Positions 9,912 through 20,000 of a DNA stretch of 64,000 nucleotides are shown here, piece after piece. A model generated the notes under the pieces. The model was not told the origin of the DNA. It saw only the letters and a program-made list of their open reading frames with translations, and did not search any database. A program made the position numbers and the translations under genes. The DNA lies in the NCBI GenBank assembly GCA_016191435.1, contig JACPOQ010000051.1, forward strand, positions 240,577 through 304,576, read 5' to 3'. Source of the DNA: Chloroflexota bacterium. Lineage in GTDB: Bacteria; Chloroflexota; Dehalococcoidia; Tepidiformales; Tepidiformaceae. Within the stretch, counting starts at the first letter, position 1; each line of letters begins with the position of its first letter.

Positions 9912-9933
9912 GTGGACTAAGCGCTTAGTCCAC
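9912..9933. promoter_or_regulatory. 22-bp perfect palindrome, candidate TA operator
   Basis: GTGGACTAAGCGCTTAGTCCAC is its own reverse complement, 10 bp upstream of the antitoxin ATG. Confidence 0.8.
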
Positions 9934-10050
9934 GTCAAACCAACCTTCTTTTCGGACTCTGCCGACCGGAGCTCCGTCAGCGTGCGCGGGCGGGGCCACA
10001 TGGTTGGCGGCCGCAGCGGTCAGAGTTGCGCGCCGCTACCGAGGATCGCC

Positions 10051-10872
10051 TTATTCGCCGAGGCCCGCCCATTGTGGGGCGCGCTTTTCCGCGAACGCGT
10101 TGAGCCCTTCCTTGAACTGTGGGTCCTTCAGGCGCTCGGCCATGGCGTCGTTGGCGGAACGCACGGCAGTGGCGAGGTCCTGGAAGTGGGCGTCGTAGAC
10201 GAGCCGCTTGGTCACGGCCATGGCTTTCGGCGACGAGCGCTCGAGCGAGCCGATGTACGCCTTCGAAGCCGCCAGGAGCTCATCCTGTGGGTAGACGCGC
10301 TGCACGAGGCCCATGCTCAACGCCTCCGGGGCGTCGATCACGCGGGCGGAATAGAGCAGGTCGAGGGCGTTGCCGGTGCCCACGTAGCGTGGCAGCAGCC
10401 AGCTGATCCCATGCTCGGCGATCAACCCCAGGGGCGAGAACGCCGTGCCGAAGCGGCCGTTCTCGGAGGCGAACCGGAGGTCGCAGTAGAGCGCGAGGAT
10501 GAGCCCGACACCGGCGGCGGCCCCGTTGACCGCCGCGATGAGCGGCTTTTGCGTGGCCAGCGGGAACGAGAACGCCTGGTGGTAGTTCGCTTCGAGGCCG
10601 GGGGCGCTCGCGAGGGGGTCGATCGCGCGCCCTTCATTGCCGCCGGCATCGGCGATGGTGTTCAGCATCGCCATATCGGCGCCGGCGCAGAAGCCGCGGC
10701 CCGCGCCCGTGATGATGATGCCGCGCACACGAGCGTCGCGGTCGGAGCGGTTGAGGGCATCGCGGACTTCGCGTTCCATCGTCCCGGTCCAGGCGTTGAG
10801 GCGCGCCGGGCGGTTCAGGGTGATGACGGCGGCCGAATCTTCGACCTCGTAGATGATGTCGCTGTAGTCCAC
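10051..10872 (-). CDS. enoyl-CoA hydratase/isomerase family protein
   Basis: GTG start; (V)DYSDIIYEVEDSAAVITLNRPARLNAWTGTMEREV...GAGRGFCAGADM...SPLGLIAEHG. Confidence 0.93.
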   Translation of the reverse strand: MDYSDIIYEVEDSAAVITLNRPARLNAWTGTMEREVRDALNRSDRDARVRGIIITGAGRGFCAGADMAMLNTIADAGGNEGRAIDPLASAPGLEANYHQAFSFPLATQKPLIAAVNGAAAGVGLILALYCDLRFASENGRFGTAFSPLGLIAEHGISWLLPRYVGTGNALDLLYSARVIDAPEALSMGLVQRVYPQDELLAASKAYIGSLERSSPKAMAVTKRLVYDAHFQDLATAVRSANDAMAERLKDPQFKEGLNAFAEKRAPQWAGLGE

Positions 10873-10967
10873 GGGACGCTCCAGTGCTGGTGTGCGGCGA
10901 TTGTCACCGCCACGAGCTGCGGCCACAAGCGGCGGTCGAGCGCCCGCCGGTCGCTCGATGGCTGCGG

Positions 10968-11402
10968 TTACCGCGGGTAGAGGACCATTTGGGTGCAGCG
11001 GAAGGTGGCGATGGCTTTGCCTGTGGCTTCGTCGATGACATCGGCGTCCCAGACCTGTGTCATGCGGCCGCCGTGGATGAGGTGGGCTTTCGCGGAGATG
11101 GCGCCATCGCGGGCGGTGCCGATGAAGTTGCTCTTGAGCTCGATGGTGGTGAAGCCGGCCGCGCCTTCCGGCAGGCTCACGTTGCAGCCGTAGCCGCAGA
11201 GCGTATCGGCGATGCCCACGACCGTCGCGGCGTGGAGGAAGCCGTTCGGCGCCAGGTGCTTCGTCGCCACCTCCAGTCGGCCTCCGCAGAAGCCGTGGCC
11301 GACATCGGTGACCACGAGGCCGATGAGGCCGGGGAAGTGGCCCTCGCCGCGCTGGTTCCAGCCGGCGGCGTCTTGCGGGAACCCAGGATCGGCGGCATCC
11401 AT
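10968..11402 (-). CDS. PaaI-like hotdog thioesterase
   Basis: GGRLEVATKHLAPNGFLHAATVVGIADTLCGYGCNVSLPEGAAGFTTIELKSNFIGTARDG. Confidence 0.88.
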   Translation of the reverse strand: MDAADPGFPQDAAGWNQRGEGHFPGLIGLVVTDVGHGFCGGRLEVATKHLAPNGFLHAATVVGIADTLCGYGCNVSLPEGAAGFTTIELKSNFIGTARDGAISAKAHLIHGGRMTQVWDADVIDEATGKAIATFRCTQMVLYPR

Positions 11403-11460
11403 CTAGGCAGCGTAGCCAGCGCCCGCGAAATGGGACAGCGCCGCCGGGCCCGCCGCTCCT

Positions 11461-11784
11461 CTAGCCGGCGGGTTCGATCACGGCCGACATGCTGCCTTTG
11501 CAGATGGGCATGGCCGGGTCCGCGCCGAAACTGTGCACCTGGTGCTGCTTGCGCTCGACTTCGTCGTGGCTGCCCGTCATGAGGATCGCCTGGCCCTGGG
11601 CATCGACCATGCAGGCGATGGCGAAGCCCTTCTCCTTCGAGTAGCCAAAGATGACCCCGAGCATATGGATGACGTAGCCGTAGCTGTGCTCGTCGTCATC
11701 GAGCAGGATCAGGTGAAACGGCGGCTCGAGGTTGGTGTCCGTGTCTTCATGGATCTCGATGCCGGGCTTCGTGGTCGTCGCCAT
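11461..11784 (-). CDS. clpS: ATP-dependent Clp protease adaptor ClpS (paralog 1)
   Basis: PPFHLILLDDDEHSYGYVIHMLGVIFGYSKEKGFAIACMVDAQGQAILMTGSHDEVERKQHQVHSFGADP. Confidence 0.85.
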   Translation of the reverse strand: MATTTKPGIEIHEDTDTNLEPPFHLILLDDDEHSYGYVIHMLGVIFGYSKEKGFAIACMVDAQGQAILMTGSHDEVERKQHQVHSFGADPAMPICKGSMSAVIEPAG

Positions 11785-11872
11785 AGGGGAACGATCCTAC
11801 CACCGGGGGAAAGTATCGGCGTAGGGGCGTGGTTGCTCCGGTTCCGCCACACGCCGACACGCCACTACGCCC

Positions 11873-12727
11873 CTACGGCCACCCTGCCCGGCCTGCCGTG
11901 ACCCTGACCGTGCGGATGACACCCTTCGACCGCGTGGAGCCGATGTCCGCTGCGTCGCCCACCATGTTGAGCAGGAACAGCGTCTTGCCGTCGGCGCCGC
12001 CGAGCATGCAGGCGATGGCGATCTCGTCGTCCGAGGGGATGCGGTCCGAGATTTCGCCGCCTTCGTGGACGCGCAGGTATTCGCGCGTCGTGGGCGAGGC
12101 GGCCCAGATCGCGCCGTCGCTATCGAGGCAGCACCCGTCGGGCGTCGCCTTCCCGAGGTCGGCCCAGGGGCGCGCGTTCGAAAGCGAGCCATCGGCGCCG
12201 ATGTCGAAGGCCGTAAAGCGCCGGCCGAAGGTCTCGCCGACGATGAGTGTCTTGCCGTCGGCCGTAATGACGCTGCCATTCGGGAAGATGAGCCCATCAC
12301 CACCGGGCCGTACGGCGCCGTCTGGCTCGACGATCGCGAGCTGCGTGCCCACGGGCGGCTCGCCCGTCTGGAAGTTGAAGCCGAAGTTGCCCACGTAGGC
12401 GCGGCCACCGGCATCGACGACCATGTCGTTGCAGTCGCGCGGAGCGATGCCCGAGAGGTCGGCATGCAGCACGAGCTCGCCGTCCGCCTCGCGGCGAAGG
12501 AGCTTACGGCCCGCCATCGCCACCACCAGCAGGCGCCCATCGGGGAGCCAACCAAGCCCGGAGGGGCGGTCATCGGGCAGCTCGAACACGGTCTCGGCGT
12601 GGCCCTGTTCGTCCACGGTCATCACGCGGTTGGCCTGCATGTCCGAAAACCAGAGCTTGCCATCGCGCCAGCGCGGGCCTTCGGGAAACACGAGTCCATC
12701 GAGGAGCAGCTTCGGTTCGTATGCCAT
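11873..12727 (-). CDS. SMP-30/gluconolactonase family protein
   Basis: LLLDGLVFPEGPRWRDGKLWFSDMQANRVMTVDEQG...RPSGLGWLPDGRLLVVAMAGRKLLRRE...YVGNFGFNFQTG. Confidence 0.9.
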   Translation of the reverse strand: MAYEPKLLLDGLVFPEGPRWRDGKLWFSDMQANRVMTVDEQGHAETVFELPDDRPSGLGWLPDGRLLVVAMAGRKLLRREADGELVLHADLSGIAPRDCNDMVVDAGGRAYVGNFGFNFQTGEPPVGTQLAIVEPDGAVRPGGDGLIFPNGSVITADGKTLIVGETFGRRFTAFDIGADGSLSNARPWADLGKATPDGCCLDSDGAIWAASPTTREYLRVHEGGEISDRIPSDDEIAIACMLGGADGKTLFLLNMVGDAADIGSTRSKGVIRTVRVTAGRAGWP

Positions 12728-12839
12728 TGGTCGCCTCCGGCGGCGGAGCTTACCAGATTCACGATTTGCGATTCACGACACGTCGGGCGTGCATGCATTT
12801 GGAAAGCTGGCCGCACCTGCATATATAGGGACACGCGTG

Positions 12840-13001
12840 ATGACGGTGGATGACAACAGGGAGCTCATCGTGGGCGCGTTCGCCGCGTGGTCGCGCGGCG
12901 AACGCAACGCCTTCCGGCTGCTCGCCGATGACGCGACCTGGACGATCGCCGGCTCGAGCTCGATGGCGGGTACCTACCGCGGCCGCGACATAACGCGGTG
13001 A
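12840..13001 (+). pseudogene. truncated SnoaL-like/NTF2-family protein
   Basis: [53 protein letters not shown] then stop; only the N-terminal third of the fold remains. Confidence 0.6.
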
Positions 13002-13081
13002 GGCGCAACCCCCACACTCCCATACCCCCACGCTCCCACACTCCCTTACCCTCCGCACCCCGGGCGCGGTACCCTCGATCC

Positions 13082-14080
13082 ATGCGCGTGCTCGCCATCG
13101 AATCCTCTTGCGACGAGACCTCCGCGGCGGTCGTGGTCGATGGCCGCGTCGCGCTTTCGAACGTGGTCGCGAGCCAGGTGGACCTGCACGCCACCTATGG
13201 CGGCGTCGTGCCCGAAGTCGCCAGCCGGCAGCACTTGCTGAAGGTCATCCCCGTCATCCAGGAGGCGCTCGCGGATGCGGGCTGCACGCTCGATGACATC
13301 GAGGCAGTGGCCGGCACGCGCGGGCCGGGGCTCGCGGGCTCGCTGCTCGTCGGCTACAACGCGGCGAAAGCGATCGCCTACGGCCGCGGGCTGCCGTTCC
13401 TCGGCGCGAACCACCTCGAAGGCCATATCTACGCCAACTGGCTCGTCGAAGGGCCCGCGCCGCGCTTCCCCGCGCTCTGCCTGATCGTCTCCGGCGGTCA
13501 CACCGACCTCGTGTTCATGCGCGGCCACGGCCAGTACGAGCGCCTCGGCGGCACCCGCGACGACGCCGCCGGCGAGGCCTTCGATAAGGTCGGGCGGCTG
13601 CTGGGGTTGCCGTTCCCCGGTGGGCCGGCGGTCGCGCGCGAGGCCGATGCCGCCACCGGCGCCGATGGGCTCGAACTGCCGCGCGCCTGGCTCCACGGGA
13701 CCTGCGACTTCAGCTTCAGCGGCCTCAAGACGGCCGTGCTGCACACCGTCCAGCGCAACAAGTACAGCGTCCCCGCGATCGCGTTCGCGTTCCAGGAGGC
13801 GGTCGTCGATGTGCTCGCCACGAAGGTCTCGCGGCTGGTGCGCGAGCTGGGTGCGGCCGAGGTGCTCGTCGCCGGCGGCGTGGCCGCGAACCGGCGCCTG
13901 CGGGAGGAACTGCGCCGACGTTCGCCCGTGCCGGTGCGCATCCCGCCGCCGAAGCTCTGCACCGACAACGCGGCCATGATCGGCGCCGCTGCCGGCCACC
14001 GCCTCGCGCTCGGCGAACGCAGCCCGCTGGACGAAGACGTCTTCAGCACGAACGACTGGTCGCGGGTGGGGGAGCGCTAG
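13082..14080 (+). CDS. tsaD: tRNA N6-adenosine threonylcarbamoyltransferase TsaD
   Basis: [52 protein letters not shown]...[13 protein letters not shown]. Confidence 0.98.
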   Translation: MRVLAIESSCDETSAAVVVDGRVALSNVVASQVDLHATYGGVVPEVASRQHLLKVIPVIQEALADAGCTLDDIEAVAGTRGPGLAGSLLVGYNAAKAIAYGRGLPFLGANHLEGHIYANWLVEGPAPRFPALCLIVSGGHTDLVFMRGHGQYERLGGTRDDAAGEAFDKVGRLLGLPFPGGPAVAREADAATGADGLELPRAWLHGTCDFSFSGLKTAVLHTVQRNKYSVPAIAFAFQEAVVDVLATKVSRLVRELGAAEVLVAGGVAANRRLREELRRRSPVPVRIPPPKLCTDNAAMIGAAAGHRLALGERSPLDEDVFSTNDWSRVGER

Positions 14081-14177
14081 GGCGTGGTGCTGGAGTCAGA
14101 CAATCGCGGTCTTCCATTGACGGCTGTACACCAAGACCAGTGATGAGACGGACGAATACAACTGTCTCGCTTGGGCG

Positions 14178-14513
14178 GTGGGGATCAACGATCACTCGAT
14201 CTGGCCGGCAGCTGACTTGGCTGATTGGCCGCCGGACATTCCGACCGTTGATCGTTTGGCCGCGATTCTTACGTTTCTCCGACGATTGAAGTTTGAATTG
14301 TGCGACCATTTCGAATTTGAAGAGGGTTATGAGAAGGTCGCCATTTTGCTGGACGAGCATGGGCCGACTCACGTAGCGCTGCAGCTTGGCGATGGATCAT
14401 GGACAAGCAAGCTCGGCGATTGGGAAGACATTAACCACACGACGCTCGACGTGCTTGAAGGTAGCCGCTATGGCACCGCCTCGTTAGCGCTGCGCAGGGT
14501 CAGATCGGTCTAG
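14178..14513 (+). CDS. DUF7689-like protein, possibly lacking a normal start codon
   Basis: Family-like sequence extends upstream of the track GTG as RLYTKTSDETDEYNCLAWAVGINDHSIWP, beginning right after an in-frame TGA at 14118 with no ATG/GTG/TTG before 14178. Confidence 0.55.
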   Translation: MGINDHSIWPAADLADWPPDIPTVDRLAAILTFLRRLKFELCDHFEFEEGYEKVAILLDEHGPTHVALQLGDGSWTSKLGDWEDINHTTLDVLEGSRYGTASLALRRVRSV

Positions 14514-14566
14514 CGCGGCGCCAGCCGCCCCTTCCCACTCCCACCCTCGCCCGCAACCCTGCACCC

Positions 14567-15922
14567 ATGGAGATGCAGCGGGCGCCGTTTCTGCGGGGGT
14601 ACCAGGCGCGCACGCTGGGGGCGCTGGTGCGCGGGGTGGCGCGCCACCGTGGGGCGACTTTCACGGTGCTGTTCCCGCGGCAGGCGGGGAAGAACGAGGT
14701 CGCGGCCGCGCTGGTGGCCTATCTATTAAGGACGCACGCTCGGAGCGGCGGGACGGTCGTCGTCTGCGCGCCCACGTTTAGCCCGCAGGCCGAAATCAGC
14801 GTCGCGCGGCTGCGGCGCACGCTCGCCTACACCGAGCGGCTCTTCCCCGGGCCCGGCCGCGCGCGCATCACGGGCGCCACGGTGAGCGTCGGGAAGGCGG
14901 CGGCGACCTTCCTCAGCGCCGCGCCCGAGGCCCACGTGGCCGGCCACACCGCCTCAATCGCGCTCATCGCCGATGAGGCCCAGGAGATCGACGCCGGCTG
15001 GTTCGACCGCCAGTTCCGGCCGATGGCCGCTTCCACCGGCGCGCCCACGGTGCTCTTCGGGACACCGTGGGACGGCCGTTCGCTGCTGGACCGCGCGGTG
15101 GCGGCCAACCGCGCGCGCGACGCCGCCCAGGCCGGCGTCCGTTACCGCGACTGGCTCCCGTTCCACCACGAGGTTGGCTGGCGCGAGGTGGCGCAATCGA
15201 ACCCGCGCTACGGCGACTACGTGCGTGCGGAGCGCGAGCGCCTCGGGCCTGGCCACCCGCTCTTCGCCAGCCAGTACGAGCTGCGCACCATCGAGGCCGC
15301 GAGCCGCCTGCTCTCGGCGGGCCAGCTCGCGCGGCTCGAAGGCGAGCACGAGCGCCTGGCCTCGCCGCGCGCGGGCGAGCGGTACGTGGCGGGGCTGGAC
15401 TGCGGCGGCGAGGGCGAACGCGCCGATGCCTCGGTGCTCACCATCGCGCGCCTCCGCGAAGGGCGCTGCGAGGTGGTGCAGCACGCCCGCTGGCGCTCCG
15501 CGCGCTACGGGACCATGGCGGGCGATGTCGCGGCGCTGGCGCGGCAGTGGCGCTTCGAACGCCTGTGCGTCGATGCGACGGGGCTGGGCGGGCCGCTCGC
15601 CGCGCAGCTGGCGGAGGCGCTCGGGCCGCGCGTCGAGCCCGTGGTGTTCACGGCGGCCTCGAAATCGGCGATGGGCTACGCACTCATCGCCGCCGCCGAG
15701 ACCGGGAGCCTCGCCTTCTACCGGGACGATGGCAGCGCGGAGGCGGCCGGCTGCCGCGCCGAGCTCGCCGCCTGCTCGGCCGACCTCCGGGCGGGCGGCG
15801 GGCTCCGCTGGGGCGCGACCCGCGGCCACGACGACTACGCCGCGAGCATGGCGCTCTGCCTGCAGGCCGCGCGGGACGCCGGGTCACCGCGCGTCGCGCG
15901 CGGGCGGTTCCGGGAGGCGTGA
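14567..15922 (+). CDS. phage terminase large subunit-like protein
   Basis: FRGYQ-like start MEMQRAPFLRGYQARTL; FPRQAGKNEVAAA (Walker A-like), SIALIADEAQEID (Walker B), GLDCGGEGERADASVLTI (nuclease Asp), GATRGHDDYAAS. Confidence 0.85.
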   Translation: MEMQRAPFLRGYQARTLGALVRGVARHRGATFTVLFPRQAGKNEVAAALVAYLLRTHARSGGTVVVCAPTFSPQAEISVARLRRTLAYTERLFPGPGRARITGATVSVGKAAATFLSAAPEAHVAGHTASIALIADEAQEIDAGWFDRQFRPMAASTGAPTVLFGTPWDGRSLLDRAVAANRARDAAQAGVRYRDWLPFHHEVGWREVAQSNPRYGDYVRAERERLGPGHPLFASQYELRTIEAASRLLSAGQLARLEGEHERLASPRAGERYVAGLDCGGEGERADASVLTIARLREGRCEVVQHARWRSARYGTMAGDVAALARQWRFERLCVDATGLGGPLAAQLAEALGPRVEPVVFTAASKSAMGYALIAAAETGSLAFYRDDGSAEAAGCRAELAACSADLRAGGGLRWGATRGHDDYAASMALCLQAARDAGSPRVARGRFREA

Positions 15923-16270
15923 CGGCGTGGGGGGCGTGACGGCGCGTGGGCGTGTGGGCGTGTGCAAACACCGCCTGGCCCGCGCCGATCGCGGCCCACT
16001 TCCCCCCGGTAGTCGTGGCCCTCTGGGGCCACGGGTCATGGATCCACACGTCCCGGGACCAGTGACCGGCGTTCGAATGCGGGCACACGTGGATCAGCGG
16101 GCAAGCGCAAAGCGCGAGACCGCGGCGACTGCAGCCACCCACCGCCACGGGCGCGAATCCCCTTTTCGTCCCCGGTTGTGGCGCCGCGACATCCAGGGCC
16201 CGAGTTCCCGGCCTGTGGGCGAATCGGGACGCCAGTGGATGCTCCGGCCGCGAATCGGCGGGAGTTCGCG

Positions 16271-16302
16271 TTTGGCCGCTTGCTCACGCGCGCGGTTCCG
16301 TT
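16271..16302 (+). repeat. dispersed repeat copy A
   Basis: TTTGGCCGCTTGCTCACGCGCGCGGTTCCGTT; near-identical to copies near 24602, 25364, 32124, 32540 and 62924. Confidence 0.85.
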
Positions 16303-16630
16303 ACGTACGCCCTCGGCCCTCGGAACTCCTGTGCGAGTGTTCCGGCGCTGGTACGGTCTCTCGTGGGAGGCTCGTTATCGCCGCTACGCCGTTGTCGCGA
16401 TTCCATGTTCGCATATTGCGGGTTTCTCTCGGAAAGGACGGATATCGGCGTTAACCCCACGCTCGCTTACACGTTGTTTACCGGTAGTACGGAGAAGTGT
16501 GCCCGCCGCGAGGTGGGGCAAAAGGTATTGACCCTTGCTATTCGCATCGCTACCTTTCGCAAGACTTTACCGACGCCGCACCGATGCGGGCGTGGGTGAT
16601 CGTGCGATCCCCGGCGCTGCAGGAGGCTCC

Positions 16631-16792
16631 GTGGCAGTACTCGCCACCTCCGTCGCCACCGCTTTCGTGGCCGCTTCACAGGCACCCGCTCAACCGGGTT
16701 CCCTTCCGCACCGGATGGGAACCCGTCCTTATGTTGAGCGATTCGTTGCTGTATTCGAGAACGCGAAAGGAGGGCGTGCCATCCGGCGCTGA
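16631..16792 (+). CDS. small ORF (53 aa) with strong RBS upstream of the surface-protein gene
   Basis: AGGAGG six nt before GTG; MAVLATSVATAFVAASQAPAQPGSLPHRMGTRPYVERFVAVFENAKGGRAIRR. Confidence 0.4.
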   Translation: MAVLATSVATAFVAASQAPAQPGSLPHRMGTRPYVERFVAVFENAKGGRAIRR

Positions 16793-17099
16793 GCCCCGGC
16801 GCAGGGCGACGCCTCGCACGAGGCAGCCCTGAGGGCGAGACGCGCAGGAAGAACGACCTGAAACCCGACGCTGCAATCGAGGGAAAGCCCGGACCCGCCA
16901 GGACCACGCGCCAGCGAACGGCGGCAGACGAGCGGGCGACCTCACCAGTACTACTGGACTCACTCCCAACCGGAGGAAGCCCAGCGCCCGCGAATCCGGG
17001 CGAGTCCGGACCATCTTTCACCTCCGCCCACGAAAAAAGGGCGGCCCCCGGGCAACCGGGGGGACCACAGTCAGTCAAACGACTGGAGAGGTAAACAAC
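16793..17099 (+). promoter_or_regulatory. structured leader candidate before 1677-aa surface protein
   Basis: ~300 nt with no good ORF; hairpins CAGGGC-gac-GCCTCG-ca-CGAGGC-a-GCCCTG (16802-16831) and CCCCCGG-GCAA-CCGGGGG (17045-17062). Confidence 0.45.
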
Positions 17100-20000
17100 T
17101 TGAGTATTCAACCAGTCCATGTGGCGAAGTCGCGAAGGGGCCAACTCGGCTTCCTCGTTGCTCTCGCCGCGCTGCTGGTGGCGATGGGAGCCTGGTGGAC
17201 ATCCGCGTCCGCAACCTTCCCGGCAACCACAACCGCGATCGCCGCTTCGCCCGCCACCGTGGGCCCCGGCCAAACGGTGACCTACACCGCGACCCTCACC
17301 CTCACGAGCGGCGCCACCACTGGCGGCGTATCGTTCCAGTTCCCGGCAGTCCCCGGCTTCGTGCCCACCGGCATCACCGTGCCGGGCGGCTACACGCAGG
17401 GCACCTGCGAGACTAACCTCCTGGCCGACGGGCAGCTCACCGGGAGCGAGTGCGTTAGCGCCGCCGCTCTGACGGGTGGGCCCACCGGCACCGCCTACAC
17501 CTTCGTGGTTTCTGGCGTTGCCAGCGGCGCCGGTCCTATTGCGCCGGTCACCGCGACCTGGGCTGATAGCGACGCCACCACCAAGACGGCCACCACCGTC
17601 GGCAATGTCGTGATCGACGCGACCGCTGGCAACAGCGTTTCGCCCGTTACGGCGCTGAACGCGGTTGGCGTGGCCGAGACGTTCACCTTCACCCTCCTGG
17701 CCAATGTCACCTGCGCGAGTGACACCACCAACGATTCCGACGTGGAGTGCACGCCGGCCGATGTCGGGCTCACTGGCGGCCTGACCCTCCTTTCGGGCCC
17801 GACGGTCGCCGACGGCGACATCGGGGACCCGAGCACCGTCTCCGTGACGGTCATCAACAACTCCACCGGCACCGGCACCGTCCTGCTGCACCTCAAGCAG
17901 CTCAATGTTGACGGGAACCTGGTCGCTGCCTTCGACAGCGCCGTCGGCACGAAGACCTATGCGGTCGCCGAACTGCGGCACATGGGAGACACCCCGGACG
18001 GCAACGTCGGCACCATCTTCCGGGGAGACACCTTCGGCGGGCAGGACGTGGTTAGCAACGTCCGCGGCTCGCGGCATGTTGTCTGCTCGGTCCAGGCGGA
18101 CACCGGGATCAAGACGGCGCCGGGCGCCACGACGGAGATCGCTCCGGTCGCCATCCAGATCCCGCTGAACCTCCCGAACACGAACATCAACGTGGTGCCG
18201 GGCGGCGGCTACAACGGCCTGCAGCCGGTTGGCCCGCAGAGCCCGACCTTCACCGACCCGCAGATCTTCACCGGCAACGGCGACAGCCTGCAGTCGGGCG
18301 GCAACGGCGGACTCGATGGCGCGTCCTGCTTCTCGTGGGTCTCCACGGGCGCGGGCGACCAGGAGATCTCCGTTAGCTACGTCGGCGCCGATGGCGTGAC
18401 CCCGTTCAACGTGAACTGGGACACGAACGCCAACGGCAACAACGAAACCAAAACGCTCGACGACGCGAATATCGGCAATGGCGGCGTCCGCGTGAACCGC
18501 GCGATCATCAAGGAATGGAACGTCCTTGAGAACAGCACCGTCACCCTCAGCGGCGGCGCGACGGGCACCGTCACCGGCAACGGCGCGACGGGCACCATCA
18601 CCCGCAACATCGTCCTCACGCTGAACCCGGCAACGGGCCAGTACGTGGCGCCGTTCGTCAACATTTCGGATGTCTTCAACGGCAGCCACGTCACGCGGGC
18701 GAACAACGTCATCACGACGCCGCTCGCGGGGGTGAACTGGACGGCGGCGCTCAGCGGGTGTGGCTCGGTCTCGGGCGATTTGGCCGGGACGACAGCCCTC
18801 AGCGGTGAAAGCGTTGCCACCAACGGCACCGTGATCAACACCCCCGCCCTGGCCTTCAGCCCGCTCGGCAGCACCAACTGCACGCCTGGCTCCACGGCGA
18901 CCATCACCTTCACGGGCAGCGAGCCCGGCCCGCAGGGGTCCGGCGTTGGCCTCACCGTGACGGAGACCGTGAACTTCACGTTCTCGGTCCAGGTCAGCCA
19001 GAAGAAAGTCCTCCTCGCGTGGGTCGGGCAGCGCATCATCATCGAAGCCGACTGGCGGATCCCCGCGGGCGACCTCAGCGACGGTGACCCCGTCGGGGTC
19101 TGCCCGATGGAGGACGGCCTCCAGCGCAGCGATGCCGAGTCGAACGGCTTCTTCGACACCACCTTCATCAAGGGCAGCGGTCCCGGCAACTTCGTCGCCG
19201 GCCTGAACGACGCCCCTGGGACTGGCAAGGCGCGCGTGCTCCTTAACGGCAGCGACGAGGCCGTCGTTGTCGACCAGGATGCCTTTGACAGCGCACAGCA
19301 CAACGATGGCGATAGCGAGGACGATATCCCGCTCGGCCCGCAGGACAGCTGCATCAGCCGCGTCCTGTTCGAGTCGGAAGACCCGGGCCAGGTGGACATC
19401 GAAGCGTTCGTGACGCGCATCCACCCGAACCTCACGCTCGCTCCGGACGTCCAGTTCGGCGGGCAGCCGATCCCGAACGTTACCAAGCGTGCGTTCGTGA
19501 TCTACTACATGAAGTTCGAAAGCGTGAAGCTCAGCCTCGTGACCCAGGTCTCGAAGGGTGCGCTCCACAACGCGACGAACGCCGACTTCGGTACGCCCGG
19601 CGCGGCCGGCGCGTTCACCGCGGGGAACCCGTGGGACGTCACCAAGGACGATGCCGACGGCGCGGCCGATTGGAACGTCTCCAAGGACCTCCTGGTCCGC
19701 GGCCGCGTCTCCGGTTGGTTCGTCAATGAGAATCCTTCGGGCCGCCCGCAGGATGCCACCGACCCGTACAACGTCCTCCCCGAAAACCGCTGGGTGATGC
19801 CTATTGACTGGGCAATGCTCGCCGGTGGCCCGAAGGACAATGCCGACGGTTCGACCGCAACCGGTACGGCGGAGCAGTTCCGCCCGTACTACGACATCAT
19901 GATCGACCCGAGCCAGACGACCTGGGCACTCGGTTCGTACAACGGCGTGGGCTGCCCCGGCGTCCAGAGTGGTTCCGTCACGACGAATGCGCTCCTGACG

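Noticed and set aside
16870-16900. GAGGGAAAGCCCGG resembling the RNase P RNA GAGGAAAGUCCGG block
   Set aside because: Only one block resembles the consensus; no matching downstream conserved regions found.
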